Shown here: positions 9,601-18,800 of the stretch, piece after piece | Numbering within the stretch: the first letter of the stretch is position 1 | Layout: every line of letters starts with the position of its first letter | Assembly: GCA_958449275.1 (NCBI GenBank) | Contig: CAUDHE010000042.1 | Span: 1 to 22,295 of the forward strand | Direction: 5' to 3' | Length of the DNA stretch: 22,295 bases | DNA from: an uncultured Alistipes sp. | Lineage (GTDB): Bacteria; Bacteroidota; Bacteroidia; Bacteroidales; Rikenellaceae | Translations under genes and position numbers: made by a program | The notes under the pieces: generated by a model | The model's database searches: none | Told to the model about the DNA's origin: nothing | The model's input: the letters and a program-made list of their open reading frames with translations, nothing else

Positions 9601-10142
9601 AATACGGTTTCCACCAGCAGCAGATCGACTCCGCCTTCGACGAGGGCGCTGATCTGCTCGGTATAGGCGTCGCGGAGCGTATCGAAGTCGACGGCGCGGA
9701 AAGCCGGATCGTTCACGTCGGGCGACATGGAGGCCGTCTTGCCCGTGGGACCGACCGATCCCGCCACGAAACGCGGCCGTTCGGGTGTGAGACGGCTCAT
9801 GCGGTCGGCTTCGGCGCGGGCTATGCGCGCGGCGGCGAGGTTCATGCGGGTTATGTGGTCCGCGGTGCGGTATTCGGCCTGCGATACGGCTTGCGCGTTG
9901 AATGTGCAGGTCTCTATGATGTCGGCGCCTGCCTCCAGGTATTGTCGGTGGATGTCGGCTATGACGTCGGGGCGCGTGAGGACGAGGATATCGTTGTTGC
10001 CTTCGAGTTTTGCGGAATGGTCGCGGAACTCGTCGCCGCGGAAGTCCTCCTCGGTGAGCGCGAGACGTTGTATCATGGTTCCCGTCGCACCGTCGAGCAC
10101 GAGGATGCGATTGCGGATTACGGTTTCAATGGTTTCTGCCAT
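6609..10142 (-). CDS. metH: Cobalamin-dependent methionine synthase MetH (1177 aa)
   Basis: Transfers a methyl group from 5-methyltetrahydrofolate to homocysteine through enzyme-bound methylcobalamin, giving methionine and tetrahydrofolate in the cytoplasm. All four modules are present in order. The homocysteine domain (about 1-325) has zinc ligands in LNCSFG (C244) and GGCCGST (C307, C308). The folate domain (about 345-600) has FVNVGERCNVAGSRKF and GVSNLSFSFRGN. The cobalamin cap and Rossmann domain (about 640-880) has the lower-ligand motif DVHDIG (D754, H756, G759), almost the same numbering as in E. coli. The S-adenosylmethionine reactivation domain (about 910-1177) has RPAVGYPSLPDQ. The start at 10142 gives MAETIETVIRN; an upstream in-frame extension to 10289 is unlike the family and overlaps metF. 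It follows metF by 35 bp, so the two are probably cotranscribed. Length is normal and no key residue is missing. Confidence 0.98.
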   Translation of the reverse strand: MAETIETVIRNRILVLDGATGTMIQRLALTEEDFRGDEFRDHSAKLEGNNDILVLTRPDVIADIHRQYLEAGADIIETCTFNAQAVSQAEYRTADHITRMNLAAARIARAEADRMSRLTPERPRFVAGSVGPTGKTASMSPDVNDPAFRAVDFDTLRDAYTEQISALVEGGVDLLLVETVFDTLNAKAALEAARLTFERTGRRLPVMVSFTIADAAGRTLSGQTPEALLASLSHAAPFAVGLNCSFGAEQMTPYLRRTAEAAPYYVSAYPNAGIPDAMGRYDQTPEIMARNIGRFIDEGLVNIVGGCCGSTPDHIRAIAAEAARATVVRRPARGRMPWLAGLDGFDPDGAFVNVGERCNVAGSRKFLRLIKEKAYDEALAIARRQVRDGAMVIDVNMDDGLIDARAEMVEFVNLMASDPETARVPWMIDSSRFEVIEAALKCIQGKSIVNSLSLKEGEDLFLERARRVRDMGAALVVMAFDEQGQATDFDRKIEVCERAYRLLTERIDFDPHDIIFDPNVLTIATGMKEHDSYALDFIRATQWIRENLPHAHVSGGVSNLSFSFRGNNYLREAMHAVFLYHAIRAGLDMAIVNPSTAVMYEDIPVELRDALEDTVLCRRDDAAERLVAIADKFRDAPDAERRDAEQIDRRTVPLDERLAAALRHGDEEHLEEDLAEALAAYPSAADIISGPLMRGMTLVGELFGAGKMFLPQVVKTARTMKRATEFLQPHITASQDASATHGNGRYLLATVKGDVHDIGKNIVAVILACNGFEVIDLGVMTPSERIVEAAVANDVDYIGLSGLITPSLDEMCRTARDLREAGIRVPLFIGGATTSALHTAAKIAPLYDGPVFHVKDAAQNPVLAMRLAGAERDRAIACLRFEQEQLRQRIRREENASLTSAEALQRRLRIDWTAEHPVAPTFEGLRIADDMTIADTRPYINWTHFFNLWGVRRGTPEADKIRAEAEQLLDRIEKRHGIRAAVGFYPACGTDDGITVSHVAGCPCCGGVARRTFIETPRQNRPNADGHCLALADFVGPEGTGDHIGVFAVTLSPSFVEELEHLKAEGCQYESLLMQSVGDRLAEAASERLHADVRRRLWGYTPDEDLTPKQMFGAAYRGIRPAVGYPSLPDQKAIFRLAELIDFAAVGISLTENGAMYPQASICGLYLASPHASYFMV

Positions 10143-10177
10143 CGGATTCGGGATTTGCGCGCTTGCGGCGTGCGGGG

Positions 10178-11131
10178 TTAATAGACGGCTTTGGCAATGG
10201 CTTCTACGCTCGCGGCGGCATTCATCGAGTAGAAATGGATGCTCGGCACACCTGCGGCTTTGAGTTCGCGGGCTTGTGCTATGCCCCATTCGACTCCCAG
10301 CGCCTTGGCGTCGTCGTTGGTGCGGCAGCGGCGGAACTCCTCGGCAAGTTCTTCGGGCAGGTCGATGTGGAACGTTTTGGGCAGCAGCGTCTGCTGCGAC
10401 AGTGCCGTGAGGGGCTTCAGGCCCGGGATGACAGGTACGTCGATCCCCGCGGCGCGGCAGCGGGCGACGAAATCGAAGTAGCGGCGGTTATCGAAGAACA
10501 TCTGCGTCACCACATACTCGGCTCCCGCTTCGATCTTGGCTTTGAGGTGTTCGATGTCGATCTCGGGATTCATCGCCTCGTCGTGCTTCTCGGGGTAACC
10601 CGCCACGCCGAATGAGAATTTGTCGGCGAGAGGCTCGTGCCGACTGCCGTCGATCATGGCGCCGTCGTTGAAATCGCGCACCTGACGGCACAGTTCGACG
10701 GCGTGTGCGTGACCTTCGGGCATAGGGACGAAACGGTTTTCGCCCTTGGCACGGTCGCCGCGCAGCACCAGCAGATCGGTTATGCCGAGGTAGGAGAGGT
10801 CGATGAATTCGTTCTCCAGTTCCGAGCGCGTGAACCCGCTGCATATCACATGCGGCACGGTCGGGACGCCGTAACGGCCTTTCAGAGCCGCAGCGATGGC
10901 CACCGTGCCCGGGCGCGTGCGTTCGGAGGTGCGTTGGAACACGCCTTCCGACACCTCGCGGTAGACGACCTCGGTGCGGTGGGTGGTGATGTTGATGTAA
11001 GCCGGATCGAACGGCATGAGGCGATCGATAGTGTTGAATACTTGTTCGATACTCTTGCCCCGCACGGGCGGCAGAACTTCGAAAGAGAATGCCGTGGGAT
11101 GCTCGGAGGCAAGGAATGATGCTACGCTCAT
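10178..11131 (-). CDS. metF: 5,10-methylenetetrahydrofolate reductase MetF (317 aa)
   Basis: Reduces 5,10-methylenetetrahydrofolate to 5-methyltetrahydrofolate with a flavin cofactor, supplying the methyl donor for the MetH encoded next. The sequence is a complete single-domain bacterial MetF: FSFEVLPPVRGKSIEQVF near the N-terminus, YINITTHR, FGVAGYPEKHDEAMN, the strand VVTQMFFDNRRYFDFV, and PVIPGLKPLT. These fit the FAD-binding TIM barrel. The length (317) is typical, compared with about 296 in E. coli and with Bacteroidota homologues that start EVLPP. The ATG at 11131 follows an A-rich leader with aaggttaaaggtt. It is the first gene of a metF-metH operon with a clear promoter about 60-90 bp upstream. 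Confidence 0.97.
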   Translation of the reverse strand: MSVASFLASEHPTAFSFEVLPPVRGKSIEQVFNTIDRLMPFDPAYINITTHRTEVVYREVSEGVFQRTSERTRPGTVAIAAALKGRYGVPTVPHVICSGFTRSELENEFIDLSYLGITDLLVLRGDRAKGENRFVPMPEGHAHAVELCRQVRDFNDGAMIDGSRHEPLADKFSFGVAGYPEKHDEAMNPEIDIEHLKAKIEAGAEYVVTQMFFDNRRYFDFVARCRAAGIDVPVIPGLKPLTALSQQTLLPKTFHIDLPEELAEEFRRCRTNDDAKALGVEWGIAQARELKAAGVPSIHFYSMNAAASVEAIAKAVY

Positions 11132-11189
11132 AACCTTTAACCTTAATTTTCGTCGGCCTTCAGGCGCGACGTTGTGTGTATAACGAAGG

Positions 11190-11220
11190 CAAAGTTACGA
11201 TTCGTAATGCGTTTCTCCAA
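11190..11220 (-). promoter_or_regulatory. Bacteroidota-type promoter for metF-metH
   Basis: On the minus strand, TAACTTTG (11197-11190) matches the -7 consensus TAnnTTTG, and TTG (11220-11218) lies 20 nt upstream in the place of the -33 element. The predicted transcription start near 11184 leaves a leader of about 50 nt before the metF ATG. That leader is too short for a cobalamin or SAM riboswitch. Confidence 0.6.
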
Positions 11221-11278
11221 GATTTGGTGGATAAATTATCGTATATCGGCTCGCGCGGCGGGCTCAGGCCCACGGTTC

Positions 11279-12115
11279 CTACCTTATGTAATTTTTAGGA
11301 AGGACGCCGAAGTGCTTCTTGAAGCACGAGGCGAAGTAGGACGGCGAGCTGAATCCGACCATGAAGCACACGTCGGATATGTTGTATTTGTTTTGACGGA
11401 GTAACGCGGCGGCGTACAGCAGGCGTTTGCGTCGCAGATATTCGTTGGGCGTGATGCCGTAGAGCGTTTTCAATCGGCGGAAAAGATTGGAGCGGCTCAT
11501 GTATACGGCCGCGGCCAGATCGTTTACCGACAGATCTACTTCGTTGATGTGGCGCGCGATGAATTCGTTCAGACGTTGCAACATGTGGGTGTCGCTGCCC
11601 GACGGAGGCGTCAGAAGCGGAAGGTCGATGCCGTCAATCTCTTCGTTCATCGCCGATTTGTCGGTTTCGGCAGGCCGTTCCGACTCCTCGGGTAGGGGAA
11701 TCGCTGCGATAGCTGGCGTCGTCTCGTCGTCGGTCTCTTCGTGGCGTGCGGCAGTGTCCGCGGTTGCGATCGGAGACGGCGACGTGTTGTCGCATTTCCG
11801 TATTTCGGCCGATTCGATCGTATGCGGCGATGCGGCGTGGTGTCGGTTGCGCTTGCGCAGTGCGATGATGCCCGTCGCGAGTATGAACATTCCCGATAAC
11901 GAAAGTACGATCGTTCGGGTTTCGGGCAGGCGTATGCGTATGATAAGCGTGTTATCGTCGGTCTTCGATATGCCGACTATCGTTTCGGACAACGGTGTGT
12001 CGGCAGGGGCGGACGCGGGCGGCAATGCACGATCGTATGCGTCGTGCTCCCGAGCTTGCGGCGCGAGCACGTGCAGCATGATGCAGATAACCGTTATGAT
12101 ATACGTCCGTCTCAT
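11279..12115 (-). CDS. Membrane-anchored AraC-family transcriptional regulator (278 aa)
   Basis: The C-terminal 100 residues (about 180-278) form a complete AraC-type double helix-turn-helix of the type that ends Bacteroides hybrid two-component sensors: DLSVNDLAAAVYMSRSNLFR, then ITPNEYLRRKRL, then NISDVCFMVGFSSPSYFASC and FGVLPKNY. The rest is unusual. A hydrophobic signal-like N-terminus (1-22) is followed by a short, probably periplasmic stretch (about 24-67), one membrane helix (about 68-86, TIVLSLSGMFILATGIIAL) ending in RKRNRHH, and a Glu/Pro/Thr-rich linker (about 90-175). There is no sensor domain, histidine kinase or receiver. It probably sits in the inner membrane with its DNA-binding domain in the cytoplasm. 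It lies on the same strand just beyond the terminator of the SusC/SusD operon and is a natural candidate for its regulator; that link is inference from position. No clear promoter was found upstream. Confidence 0.9.
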   Translation of the reverse strand: MRRTYIITVICIMLHVLAPQAREHDAYDRALPPASAPADTPLSETIVGISKTDDNTLIIRIRLPETRTIVLSLSGMFILATGIIALRKRNRHHAASPHTIESAEIRKCDNTSPSPIATADTAARHEETDDETTPAIAAIPLPEESERPAETDKSAMNEEIDGIDLPLLTPPSGSDTHMLQRLNEFIARHINEVDLSVNDLAAAVYMSRSNLFRRLKTLYGITPNEYLRRKRLLYAAALLRQNKYNISDVCFMVGFSSPSYFASCFKKHFGVLPKNYIR

Positions 12116-12203
12116 TTTTTTTATGTTCGGGCGGGTGCTTTTGCGCCTCGACCTCGGGTTTCAAAACGAACACCGCCTTGCGAGCGGAGTTCGGATTAAG
12201 GCA

Positions 12204-12241
12204 GATATAAAAATGCCCGCAGATTCGTCGTCTGCGGGCAT
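12204..12241 (-). terminator. Intrinsic terminator of the susC-susD operon
   Basis: Perfect 11-bp stem: atgcccgcaga (12213-12223) and tctgcgggcat (12231-12241) with a 7-nt loop. On the minus strand the stem is followed at once by ttttatat, the expected U-rich tail. It lies 92 bp past the stop of the DUF1735 gene and separates the operon from the AraC gene. The plus strand has no T-tract, so it works in one direction. Confidence 0.85.
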
Positions 12242-12284
12242 TGCATTGCGTTCGCAGCTCGATGGCTGTTTGCGAGGTCGGGTC

Positions 12285-12314
12285 GTCCGCGCTATCGACG
12301 AGTCGCGCGCGGAC
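12285..12314. other. Nested hairpin in 3' untranslated region of susC-susD operon
   Basis: An 8-bp outer stem gtccgcgc / gcgcggac (12285-12292 and 12307-12314) encloses a 4-bp inner stem cgac-ga-gtcg (12296-12305). It lies between the stop of the DUF1735 gene and the intrinsic terminator, so it would be transcribed in the 3' untranslated region. It could stabilise the mRNA end; that is inference. Confidence 0.35.
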
Positions 12315-12332
12315 AGCCGCCCCGCAGAGTGT

Positions 12333-13775
12333 TTATTCGGTTGCCGCGGTTACCGTCGACCAGGCTCCGATCTCGGCCAGCGATGCGCAGTTGCCTCGGT
12401 TGGTGCCTACGAATCGCAGTATGATGTATTGCGTCTCGGCGGGGTCGAATGCGAACAACTGTGCCTGACGGGTGTTGCTCGTATTTCCGAATTCGGCCGT
12501 GCCCAGATAGGTGAGACCCGTGTATGCGATCGACTCTCTGTCGGTTGTGTAATCCGCCGTATCGGCTGCATAGATTTCGATCGTTTTGGTGTCGGTCACG
12601 TAACCGCCCGGGCGACGCCAAGGCTCCAAAATATTAACATTCTGCTTCGAACCCATGTCGATAACGGCATTGAACGGCAGACTGTAGGTGCCGTAACCGC
12701 CGCCGCCCCAGCGGTTCTCCCAGAAGTTGCCCAAATCGCCGTCGAGAACTACTTTTCCGGGGTTGCTGTCCATCTGCGACTCGGTGTGGAACACCCATCC
12801 CGTGCGGTCGAGCGGAGTGGCAGAGCCGTTCAAGGCGGTCAGTAATCCCGAAACATTCACATCGGGCATGTACTCGTAGCGGATTACGGCCTCTACGTTC
12901 TCGCCCGTGGTGGTGCTGATGGGGGCTTCGTTGAGGGTGGGGTTCGACAGTTTGACCTTCAGCCAGTAGACGCCGTAGGGGGTTCCTTCGGGGAGGCTGA
13001 TCTCGTAGGTCAGGCTGTTGTCGCCGGGCGACAGACTTTTATCCTCGCTGTTCACGAAAGCCTCCAGAGGCATGCCCTTGCGGGCATACTTGGCGGGCAG
13101 CGTGTTGCCCAGCTCGGTAGACTCTTCGCTGTCGTCGAAAACATTCTCGATCTCCAGATCCCATGCTATGTCGAACGCGGTGTTGTCGAACGGCAGGCTT
13201 ACCGTGAAAGTCGAGTTCGACGGAGTCATGTTCGTCACTCCGCTGTTCAACCCGAAATTGATGGTGGCATCCTTGACCACGATGCGGCGCAGGATGTAGT
13301 ATTTGTCGCCGTCGACAGAGGTTTCGCCGTCCTGCTGCAATTTCAGGGCCGCGTAGTAGGTTCCGTCGTTGTAATTCTCCTTCATCTCCTTGATGGCTTC
13401 GCTCGAGAACGAGATGGTAACGACCTTGTAACGCTCGTTGGGAGCGAAGTCGAGCTTCGAGTTCACGGTATAGAGCGAAGGATCGAGCAGGTTATAGTCG
13501 GCGTTGAACTCCGACAACTCATCCTGGCTCATGGTCACCAGCGTGGTCGAGGCCGACAGCGAGGGGTCGCCGCCCGAACGCAGAACGGTGATGTCGGTAC
13601 CCAATTCGAACCCTACGTCGAAAAGTTCGAGATCGGTTCTCTGTTCGTTCTGAATACATACGACGCGTTTGTACTTGTCGGGGATCAGATTGTCCAACTC
13701 GTAATCCGAGTTGTCGCACGCCGCAAACGACAACATCGCTGCCGCGGCAAGACTTATTTTAACTATATGTTTCAT
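12333..13775 (-). CDS. DUF1735 and discoidin (F5/8 type C)-like surface glycan-binding lipoprotein (480 aa)
   Basis: The N-terminus is a lipoprotein signal with cysteine at 20 (SFAAC), followed by the acidic stretch DNSDYELDN, in line with export signals of surface lipoproteins in Bacteroidota. Residues about 40-165 match the DUF1735 pattern found beside SusD genes (VGFELGT, LDPSLYTV, DGTYYAALKL). A middle beta-rich region (about 185-300) follows. Residues about 320-475 look like a discoidin domain: LDGDLGNFWENRW, FNAVIDMG, WRRPGGYVTDTKTIEIY and a C-terminal QYIILRFVGTN. Such proteins are predicted to bind glycans at the cell surface. It is the third gene of the operon, 26 bp after susD, and ends just before a strong terminator. 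Relatives often accompany loci acting on host glycoproteins, but the substrate is not shown by the sequence. Confidence 0.88.
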   Translation of the reverse strand: MKHIVKISLAAAAMLSFAACDNSDYELDNLIPDKYKRVVCIQNEQRTDLELFDVGFELGTDITVLRSGGDPSLSASTTLVTMSQDELSEFNADYNLLDPSLYTVNSKLDFAPNERYKVVTISFSSEAIKEMKENYNDGTYYAALKLQQDGETSVDGDKYYILRRIVVKDATINFGLNSGVTNMTPSNSTFTVSLPFDNTAFDIAWDLEIENVFDDSEESTELGNTLPAKYARKGMPLEAFVNSEDKSLSPGDNSLTYEISLPEGTPYGVYWLKVKLSNPTLNEAPISTTTGENVEAVIRYEYMPDVNVSGLLTALNGSATPLDRTGWVFHTESQMDSNPGKVVLDGDLGNFWENRWGGGGYGTYSLPFNAVIDMGSKQNVNILEPWRRPGGYVTDTKTIEIYAADTADYTTDRESIAYTGLTYLGTAEFGNTSNTRQAQLFAFDPAETQYIILRFVGTNRGNCASLAEIGAWSTVTAATE

Positions 13776-13801
13776 CTTTTAGTTTGCTTGAAAGGTTGCT
13801 A

Positions 13802-15832
13802 CTAATAACCGGGTGCCTGTACCATCTGCGGGTTCGAGTAGAGCTCCTGCGAACGGATGGGCAACAGATACATGCGGTTGTTCCAAACGAAGTCGCCGTC
13901 GACCTTTACGCGCTTGTTGAACTGCTCGAAAGTGGGGTTGACACGTTTGCTTACGAAAGCGTCGAGACCCTGACGCACGCCTGCGGCCAGATACTCTTCG
14001 CACTGGAGCCAGCGGCGGAGGTCGTAGTAGCGGTGACCCTCCATGAACAACTCGATGGTGCGCTCGTTGCGTACCCACTCGCGGATTGACTTGTCCTTGC
14101 AGTCGTCCTTAGTGAGCTCGGGGACGCCTGCGCGACGGCGGATCTCGTTCAGATTGGCGAGAGCTTCGGTCAGTTCGTTCTCGTCGCCGTTGTTCATGTA
14201 AAGCTCGGCGCAGCACTCTGCCAGGTTGAGGTAGAGCTCGGCCATGCGGAACAGAGCCACGGGATAGGTCTTCTGGTTGGGACTGTTAGAACTTGCCGTC
14301 CAGCGCACCGTGGGCGAGAAGAATTTGTCGGGAAGATATCCCGTCTGGTTCAGGTCGCGGGCAGCTTGTGCGGCGTTGTAGCCCGAGTTGGCAGCTCCGT
14401 TTGCGCCGCGGTCGCTCGATTTGAGATCCAGGCGGATGGGCTTGCCGTTGTTGATCAGGGGACCTACGTCGCAACCGTCGAAGTGGATCCACGCATAGAA
14501 GCGGGGCTCGCGGTCGGCATTGAGGTTGATGATATCCGAACGGTCGCCACCAAAACCTGCCGATTTCAGCCAGTCGCTTTCTTCGGCGAATTGGGGATCC
14601 TCTATGGGACGTTTGCCGTTTTTGGTGTAGAACTGCTCTACGATATTAAGCGTGGGGCTCATACCGCTCCAGCCGCCTTTCCATTGGTCCGAATTGTCTT
14701 TGATTACGTTGCGGGGCTTGGCTTCGGGCAGTCCGATGTCGCCCGACGAATGATAGGTCCATATAAGCTCCTTGTTACCCATCGTCTCGTCCGATGCCAT
14801 CACGAAACGCATCAGCATCACATGGTTGGCGAAGTCTTCCAACTCAACTTCGGCTTCATCCACGTCTTCGGTGGCAGGATTGTCCTGAAAACGTACGGGC
14901 AGATAGTTGCCGCCGTCTTTCGGGAGAACGGGCACTTCGTTCTGTCGGGCCATGATGAGTGCGGTCTCCACCTGCATCAGCTCGCGGCCGAACTGCTTGG
15001 CGGTGGCGAGGGCTTCTGTGGCTGCCTCCTTGGCCGATGTCCACTTGTTGATGTCGAAAGTTTTGCTGAACAATTGGTCGCCGTAACCCGGGGTCTCGTA
15101 TTTACCCTGGTTGGTCCAGTTGGCCCAGGGTGCCTGACCGTTCCACAGAGGCGAAGCGGCATAAAGCAGCACGCGCGATTTGAGGGCCTTGCAGGCAGTC
15201 TTATTTCCGCCGCCGTAGGTGTTGTCGAGCGCATATTCGCCCGGCAGATCGGGATAGGCCTCGTCGAGCAGGTTGCAGATATAGCTTACCACGAAGTCGT
15301 AGTGCGAACGGCCCGGGAATTCGTTCTTCGTAGTCGATGACTCCACGAACTCGTCCACAATGGGGCAGGGACCGAAGAGGTTGAGAATACGGAAGTAGTA
15401 GTAGGCCTTTACGAACTTCATCTGTGCGCGATAGAGAGCCTTGTCCTGCTCGGTGAGGAAATCGGGGTTCTGACGCTCCAGCTCGCGCAGGAACAGGTGG
15501 CAGTTACCGATCTCGCCGTAGAGTTGGCGGAAATAAGAGTCGGGCATGTTCGATGCGTTGAGGATACCGAACGCGATCTTTTGGCGGTCGTAATCCCAAA
15601 GTACGGGTTCTACGAACTCGTCGGTAGAACCTTCGTAAACGCTGTGCGTGACGGGGCTTTTAGCCTTCACCTGCGAGAAACAGCCGTACATCCAGCTCTC
15701 GGTGCTCTGCTTGTTCTTCATCGCGTCGTTGAGCGTGGCGCGCTGAGCGGGCGCCACATCCAGAAAGTCGCACGAGGCGAGCATCATGGCCGATGCGGCG
15801 ACTGCAAATATTTTATTATATCCTAATTTCAT
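13802..15832 (-). CDS. SusD/RagB-family outer-membrane glycan-binding lipoprotein (676 aa)
   Basis: A lipoprotein signal MKLGYNKIFAVAASAMMLAS ends at cysteine 21, followed by DFLDVAPAQRATL, a classic SusD beginning. The middle contains the tetratricopeptide-like helices of the fold (YRAQMKFVKAYYYFRILNLF). The C-terminal SusD_RagB part has PVALFRMAELYLNLAECCAE, ALANLNEIRRRAGVPEL and the strongly conserved ERTIELFMEGHRYYDLRRW. SusD proteins cap the SusC channel from outside and capture oligosaccharide. At 676 residues it is larger than SusD itself (about 550), as in many RagB-type relatives. The start lies 23 bp after the susC stop, so the two are cotranscribed. The ligand cannot be predicted from the sequence. 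Confidence 0.97.
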   Translation of the reverse strand: MKLGYNKIFAVAASAMMLASCDFLDVAPAQRATLNDAMKNKQSTESWMYGCFSQVKAKSPVTHSVYEGSTDEFVEPVLWDYDRQKIAFGILNASNMPDSYFRQLYGEIGNCHLFLRELERQNPDFLTEQDKALYRAQMKFVKAYYYFRILNLFGPCPIVDEFVESSTTKNEFPGRSHYDFVVSYICNLLDEAYPDLPGEYALDNTYGGGNKTACKALKSRVLLYAASPLWNGQAPWANWTNQGKYETPGYGDQLFSKTFDINKWTSAKEAATEALATAKQFGRELMQVETALIMARQNEVPVLPKDGGNYLPVRFQDNPATEDVDEAEVELEDFANHVMLMRFVMASDETMGNKELIWTYHSSGDIGLPEAKPRNVIKDNSDQWKGGWSGMSPTLNIVEQFYTKNGKRPIEDPQFAEESDWLKSAGFGGDRSDIINLNADREPRFYAWIHFDGCDVGPLINNGKPIRLDLKSSDRGANGAANSGYNAAQAARDLNQTGYLPDKFFSPTVRWTASSNSPNQKTYPVALFRMAELYLNLAECCAELYMNNGDENELTEALANLNEIRRRAGVPELTKDDCKDKSIREWVRNERTIELFMEGHRYYDLRRWLQCEEYLAAGVRQGLDAFVSKRVNPTFEQFNKRVKVDGDFVWNNRMYLLPIRSQELYSNPQMVQAPGY

Positions 15833-15855
15833 GGTTTTCCTGTTTTAATAGTTGA

Positions 15856-18800
15856 TTAGAACTTGAGCTGCACACCGAGTGTGAATGTGCGCGACAAGGG
15901 GTATTTGTTCCAAGCCAACTCGGGATCCCAATCCTTGAAGGGGCTCCATACGGCGAGGTTGTCGCCGTTGAGGTAAACGCGGCCGAACTTGAACGTGTAA
16001 CCGATCTCCAGTGTCTTGAAACGGATGAAGTTACCGTTACGCATCCAGTACGAGCTGGTTACCATATTGTTGGCGTTGTCCGAAGTCGTCAGACCCAAAC
16101 GGGGATACTCTGCGTTGGGATCTTGGTTGTCGAGTCTCCATGCGCGATCGGCTACGAGCTGAAGCACGTTGCGGTCATCGGTGCCGAATGCAGTGATGTT
16201 GCCCGCGATGATGGTACGCTTGGCCGATCCGTTGAAGAATACGCCGAAGTCCCAGTTCTTCCAGCGCAGGTTGGCGCCGATACCGTACTGAATACGCGGG
16301 CGGGTTCCGTAGGGCGAGATGACGGCTATATCGTCGTTGTCGACGCGGCCGTCGCCGTTGACGTCACGATACTTGATATCGCCAGGGCGAACGGTGGTTC
16401 CCAACAACTGCTCGGGGCTGTTGTCGATCTCCTCCTGCGAGGTGAACAGACCCTCGGCGATGTAACCCTCCGTGCGATAGCCGTCCAGCGGTTTGCCGGT
16501 CTTGGCCTGCCATACCGATTCGTAGTCGGGCTCGTCGAGATTGACGTACTTGTTTTGGTTGTAGGTGAAGTTACCGCGCAGACTGAGGTCGAGATCCTTG
16601 TTGATTCTCTTGTCCCAGCTGAGGCTGAACTCGACACCGTGGCTCTCGGCCTCGCCGACCTGTCCCCACGGAACAGCGTCCCAATAACCGAGGATGAAAG
16701 GCCATGATGCGCGGCGGAGAGCGATGCGGTCGCGCTTGTCCTTGAAGTACTCGGCCGTGATGCTGAACTGGTTGAACAGCGATGCGTCGATACCGATGTT
16801 GAGTTTCTTCACGCGCTCCCACGAGGCGTTGTCCATGGCGTAGCCCGATACGGCGTGGCTCTGGTTGATGTGCTGCTGGCTGGTCGAGGGACCCGTGATA
16901 TGCTGGCTGCCGCCGTTGATGGTGACGGTGTCGAAATATACGAAGTGGTTGCCGTCGAAGCCGTCGCTACCTACCAGACCGTACGATCCGCGGAGCTTCA
17001 GGTAGTCGACCACCTTCTTCATAGGCTCCCAGAACTTCTCGCTGCTCGGTACCCAACCGATAGATACTGCGGGGAAGAATTCGAAACGGTCGCCCTTTGC
17101 CAGACGCTCGGTACCGTTGTAACCGAAGTTGAACTCGAACCAGTAGCGCTGGTCGAAGTCGTAGGTCGCACGTCCCGACAGACCTTGGTTACGCTGAGGA
17201 AGCGCGTTGCCCGGCTGATACGAACGCATCATGAGCATCAACAGACCGCCCACGGTATGCTTGCCGAAAGTACGGTTGTAGTTCAGGCGGGCATCGAAAT
17301 AGAACGTGTTGTCGGTACCAGGGTTGCTCCACGACTCGGTAACGTAGTCGTTACCCGGATCGCCCAGCATCTCGATCTGATATGCCTCGGGGTTTTCGGG
17401 ATCCCACGTACCGTCGACGATTCGGTAATAGTATGGTTCAAGCGCCTGTTTGAAACTTGTTGAGGCGTAACTCTTGAAGTTGATCAGCGCCGTGAGTTCC
17501 AGACCCTTGGTGATGAAATCGAATTTCTGGTTGAGTTTCAGCGAGGTGTTCAGCGTGTTGTATTTGCTCTGGGTGTGGTCGTCCATCATGGCGGCGTAGG
17601 GGTTGACGCGGCGCCTAACGTCGGTCAGGATGGCGTTACCGAAACGGATGTGCGTATCGCCTTCCTCCGCGGGGAAGTACGCGGGGAACATGATGGGGTT
17701 GGTCTGATTTACGTAGCTGAACAGGTCGTTCACGTCCTCGCTCACGCCGTTACGCTGGAAGATCTGCGCGTTCATGTGCAGATCGACGGTAGTGGTGTTG
17801 GTGAGCTGATACGAGATGTTGTTCTGGAATACGTAGTCGTAGTTCTGGATGTTGTTGTTATACATGTAGTCTTTCGGTGCGTTCACGATACCCGTATCGT
17901 GGTTGAACTGCAACGACATGTAGTACGACATGCGGTTACCGCCGCCCTGAATGTTGATGTTGGCGCGCTGGTTGACGTTCATTTTGCGGAACATAACGTC
18001 CTGCCAGTCTACGCTGGGGAAAACCAGCGGATTGATTCCGTTGCGCGTGTAGTCGATTACATCCTGCGAGTACTTGCCCGTAGCCGCGCCGCGGGCGATC
18101 GCGGCCTCGTTGTAAAGCTCCATCCAGGTGGCGCCGTCGACGAATTTGGGCATGTTCATGGGTGACACGAACGAGTTTTCGAGCGTAACGCCGACCTTGG
18201 CCTTAGTGTTCTGCGAACCCGTCTTGGTGGTGATTATCATCACACCGTTGGCGCCTCGCACACCGTAGATGGCCGTGGCCGAAGCATCCTTCAGCACGGT
18301 GAAGGTCTTGATGGTCTCGGGGGGAATGCGGTTGAGGTCGCCCGACGAGATCTCGACGTCGTCCAAAAGGATGAGCGGAGTGGCGCGGCCGCCGAAGGTT
18401 CCGATACCGCGGATGTAGAACTCCGAGGTCTGGCCCGGGGCACCCGAGTTGTTCATCTGGATCACACCCGCCAGCTTACCTGCGAGACCCGCGGTGAGCG
18501 ACGATGACGGCATGCGCAGCTGTTCGCCGTCGACCGAGGTGATGGCACCCGTGATCGACACCTTTTTCTGCGTACCCGCACCGACTACCACCACCTCTTC
18601 GAGGGCGTTGTCGCTTTCGAGTTTGACATTGATATCGGTCATGCCCGTAACATCGAGGGTGACGGGTTTGTAACCCACGTACGATACTTCGATGGACGAT
18701 TTTTTCTTCGATACCTTGATGGCGAAAGTTCCGTCGACGTCGGTCGTGACCACGTTGTTCGGGTTGTCCTTCTCCTGCACGTAGGCTCCTATGATGGCTT

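Noticed and set aside
8811..10181. 456-codon plus-strand open frame
   Set aside because: Antisense to the confidently identified metH; no recognisable domain.
10143..10289. N-terminal extension of MetH to 10289
   Set aside because: It would overlap the end of metF by more than 100 bp and adds a low-complexity Arg-rich stretch; MetH family proteins start near MAETIE.
11132..11200. SAM or cobalamin riboswitch in the metF leader
   Set aside because: The predicted leader is only about 50 nt and shows no multi-helix core or B12-box.
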